Below are positions 4,552 to 6,484 of a stretch of DNA of 6,484 nucleotides, piece by piece. Under the pieces are notes generated by a model. It saw only the letters and a program-made list of their open reading frames with translations, had not been told where the DNA came from and ran no database searches. This DNA comes from Comamonadaceae bacterium (GTDB lineage: Bacteria; Pseudomonadota; Gammaproteobacteria; Burkholderiales; Burkholderiaceae_C). The stretch is taken from positions 1-6,484 of the forward strand of contig JAHEBY010000152.1 of assembly GCA_024642025.1 (NCBI GenBank), in the 5' to 3' direction. The translations under genes were made by a program, and so were the position numbers. Position 1 is the first letter of the stretch. Every line of letters begins with the position of its first letter.

Positions 4552-6484
4552 TCAGGCGGTGGCATCAGCCTTTACGGTAGCCGCGGCACTGGTGTAGTCC
4601 TCGACCTGATCAAAGTTGAGGTACTGATAAATCTGGCCACTAGCTTTGTCCAGCACGCCCATATCGGCCAAGTATTCGGCTTTGGTGGGAATGCGTCCAA
4701 GCTTGGAGCAAATGGCGGCGAGCTCCGCGCTGCCCAAATACACGTTGCTGTTCTTCCCCAGGCGATTGGGGAAGTTTCGCGTAGACGTAGAGAACACCGT
4801 GGCGCCTTCTTTCACCTGCGCCTGGTTTCCCATGCACAGACTGCAACCAGGCATTTCCATGCGCGCACCCGCACTACCCAGCACGCCGTAATGTCCTTCT
4901 TCAGTGAGCTGTTTGGCATCCATCTTGGTGGGCGGCGCCATCCACAGCTTCACAGGGATGTCGCGCTTGTTTTCCAGCAGCTTGGACGCTGCGCGGAAGT
5001 GCCCGATATTGGTCATGCAGCTACCAATAAAGACTTCATCGATCTTGGCGCCCGCAACATCGGACAGGGTTTTCACGTCGTCCGGATCGTTCGGGCACGC
5101 CACGATAGGCTCATGAATCTCCGCAAGGTCGATTTCGATGACGGCTGCGTACTCGGCGTCGGCGTCGGCCTTGAGCAATTGTGGGTCAGCCAGCCAGGCC
5201 TCCATGGCCTTGATGCGGCGGTTGATGGTGCGCACGTCCGAGTAGCCCTGCGAAATCATCCACTTGAGCATGGTGATGTTGCTGTTGATGTACTCGATGA
5301 TGGGTTCCTTGTTGAGGTGAACCGTGCAACCACCGGCGCTACGCTCGGCGGAGGCATCACTCAGCTCAAACGCCTGCTCCACTTTGAGATCTGGGAGACC
5401 TTCAATTTCCAGCACCCGGCCCGAGAAGATGTTTTTCTTGCCTTGCTTGGCCACCGTCAACAAACCGGCCTTGATGGCGTAAAGCGGGATCGCGTTGACC
5501 AGATCGCGCAGCGTCACTCCGGGCTGCATCTTGCCTTTGAAGCGCACCAACACGCTCTCGGGCATATCCAGCGGCATCACGCCGGTGGCAGCACCAAAGG
5601 CGACCAGGCCGGAACCCGCTGGAAAGCTGATGCCAATGGGGAAACGCGTATGGCTGTCGCCACCGGTGCCGACCGTATCGGGCAGCAACATGCGGTTGAG
5701 CCAGCTGTGGATGATGCCGTCGCCCGGGCGCAGCGGCACACCTCCGCGGGTGCTGATGAAGTCGGGCAACTCATGGTGCATCTTTACGTCGACCGGCTTG
5801 GGATAAGCCGCGGTGTGGCAGAAAGACTGCATCACCAGGTCGGCGCTGAAGCCCAGACAAGCCAGGTCTTTCAGCTCGTCGCGCGTCATCGGACCCGTGG
5901 TGTCCTGCGAGCCCACACTCGTCATCTTGGGTTCGCAGTAGGTACCGGGGCGAACCCCCTGCTGATTGCCTTTCACGACTGGCAGGCCGCAGGCGCGACC
6001 CACCATCTTTTGTGCCAGCGTATAGCCTTTTTTGGTATCCGCCGGGTTTTGAGGCAAACGGAACAACGTGCTCACGGGCAGCTTCAGTGCTTCCCGAGCC
6101 TTGGCAGTCAGGCCACGACCGATGATGAGCGGAATGCGCCCGCCAGCACGGACTTCATCGAACAGCACATCGCTCTTGACCTTGAATTCAGCAATGGTTT
6201 TACCGTCCTTGATGGCTTTGCCTTCGTAGGGCATGAGCTCAATCACATCACCCATGTTCATGGCGCTGACGTCCAGCTCGATAGGCAGCGCGCCCGAGTC
6301 TTCCATGGTGTTGTAAAAAATGGGGGCAATCTTGCCACCCAGGCACACTCCACCGAAGCGCTTGTTGGGAACAAACGGGATGTCTTCGCCGGTGAACCAC
6401 AGCACCGAATTGGTAGCCGATTTACGGGATGACCCGGTGCCCACCACATCGCCCACATAGGCCACCAAATTGCCTTTGGCTTTG
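4552..6484 (-). CDS. acnB: Aconitate hydratase B (AcnB), C-terminal part (runs off right edge)
   Basis: AcnB is the main TCA-cycle aconitase, interconverting citrate and isocitrate through cis-aconitate with a [4Fe-4S] cluster. Many homologues also hydrate 2-methyl-cis-aconitate, and the apo form can bind mRNA. The frame is open to the right edge and gives about 643 residues; the full protein should be about 860, so roughly 220 N-terminal residues (HEAT-like domain) are missing. The visible part starts KAKGNLVAYVGDVVGTGSSR in the swivel domain. The substrate-binding segment GTGGDSHTRFPIGISFPAGS is about halfway along. Cluster ligands are Cys in IGSCMTNIGHFRAA and both Cys in MPGCSLCMGN, matching Cys710, Cys769 and Cys772 of E. 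coli. The stop at 4552 is followed by a strong terminator. All expected catalytic motifs visible here are intact. Confidence 0.98.
   Translation of the reverse strand, partial: KAKGNLVAYVGDVVGTGSSRKSATNSVLWFTGEDIPFVPNKRFGGVCLGGKIAPIFYNTMEDSGALPIELDVSAMNMGDVIELMPYEGKAIKDGKTIAEFKVKSDVLFDEVRAGGRIPLIIGRGLTAKAREALKLPVSTLFRLPQNPADTKKGYTLAQKMVGRACGLPVVKGNQQGVRPGTYCEPKMTSVGSQDTTGPMTRDELKDLACLGFSADLVMQSFCHTAAYPKPVDVKMHHELPDFISTRGGVPLRPGDGIIHSWLNRMLLPDTVGTGGDSHTRFPIGISFPAGSGLVAFGAATGVMPLDMPESVLVRFKGKMQPGVTLRDLVNAIPLYAIKAGLLTVAKQGKKNIFSGRVLEIEGLPDLKVEQAFELSDASAERSAGGCTVHLNKEPIIEYINSNITMLKWMISQGYSDVRTINRRIKAMEAWLADPQLLKADADAEYAAVIEIDLAEIHEPIVACPNDPDDVKTLSDVAGAKIDEVFIGSCMTNIGHFRAASKLLENKRDIPVKLWMAPPTKMDAKQLTEEGHYGVLGSAGARMEMPGCSLCMGNQAQVKEGATVFSTSTRNFPNRLGKNSNVYLGSAELAAICSKLGRIPTKAEYLADMGVLDKASGQIYQYLNFDQVEDYTSAAATVKADATA

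Noticed and set aside
4531..6432. A 633-codon open frame on the plus strand, antisense to acnB
   Set aside because: It mirrors almost the whole of acnB, which has clear conserved motifs. The antisense translation is rich in His, Arg and Gly with no recognisable domain and no ribosome site. Long antisense frames are expected opposite codon-biased G/C-rich genes.
1..6484. Mobile elements, CRISPR repeats, tRNA/rRNA genes, toxin-antitoxin or defence genes
   Set aside because: No direct-repeat arrays, terminal inverted repeats, transposase motifs, cloverleaf sequences or defence domains were seen; all long frames are ordinary chromosomal genes.

Overview
This is a chromosomal stretch of a Gram-negative proteobacterium with moderately high G+C. 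The protein types (AcnB-type aconitase, an rpsP-rimM-trmD operon, a DUF47-Pit phosphate pair, a DUF486 membrane protein) best fit a betaproteobacterium of the Burkholderiales, perhaps Alcaligenaceae. That placement is inferred from how the proteins look, not from a search. There are no phage genes, insertion sequences, CRISPR arrays or tRNA/rRNA genes. The window is core or housekeeping DNA, and its interest lies mainly in regulatory structure.

Layout, left to right. (1) 1-1161, minus strand: the ribosomal/tRNA-modification operon rpsP (S16) - rimM (16S maturation factor) - trmD (tRNA m1G37 methyltransferase, cut by the left edge). (2) 1162-1296: a divergent intergenic region holding a perfect TATAAT for rpsP, a leader with repeated TTCAACG/CGTTGAA elements, and a possible 25-codon leader ORF. 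(3) 1297-2282, plus strand: a GNAT N-acetyltransferase of the phosphinothricin/methionine (MnaT) type, overlapping by 4 bases a small TM2-domain membrane protein. (4) 2283-2357: a short convergent gap. (5) 2358-4027, minus strand: a DUF47 (PhoU-like) protein followed by a Pit-family phosphate permease, with a good PhoB box upstream. (6) 4106-4474, minus strand: a DUF486 four-helix membrane protein. (7) 4552-6484, minus strand: the C-terminal three quarters of aconitase B, closed by a strong intrinsic terminator at 4494-4522.

Two regulatory observations stand out. First, rimM carries a textbook intrinsic-terminator hairpin inside its coding sequence (715-739), and its start codon lies in the loop of a second hairpin (832-858). 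Together these suggest translation-dependent polarity that would make S16 in excess over RimM and TrmD from one promoter. Second, the DUF47-pit operon has a Pho box (4071-4088) that lies over the -10 of the best sigma70 promoter candidate rather than in the activating position. This suggests that PhoB represses this transporter during phosphate starvation, as is known for some Pit systems. Both are inferences from sequence and have not been tested here.
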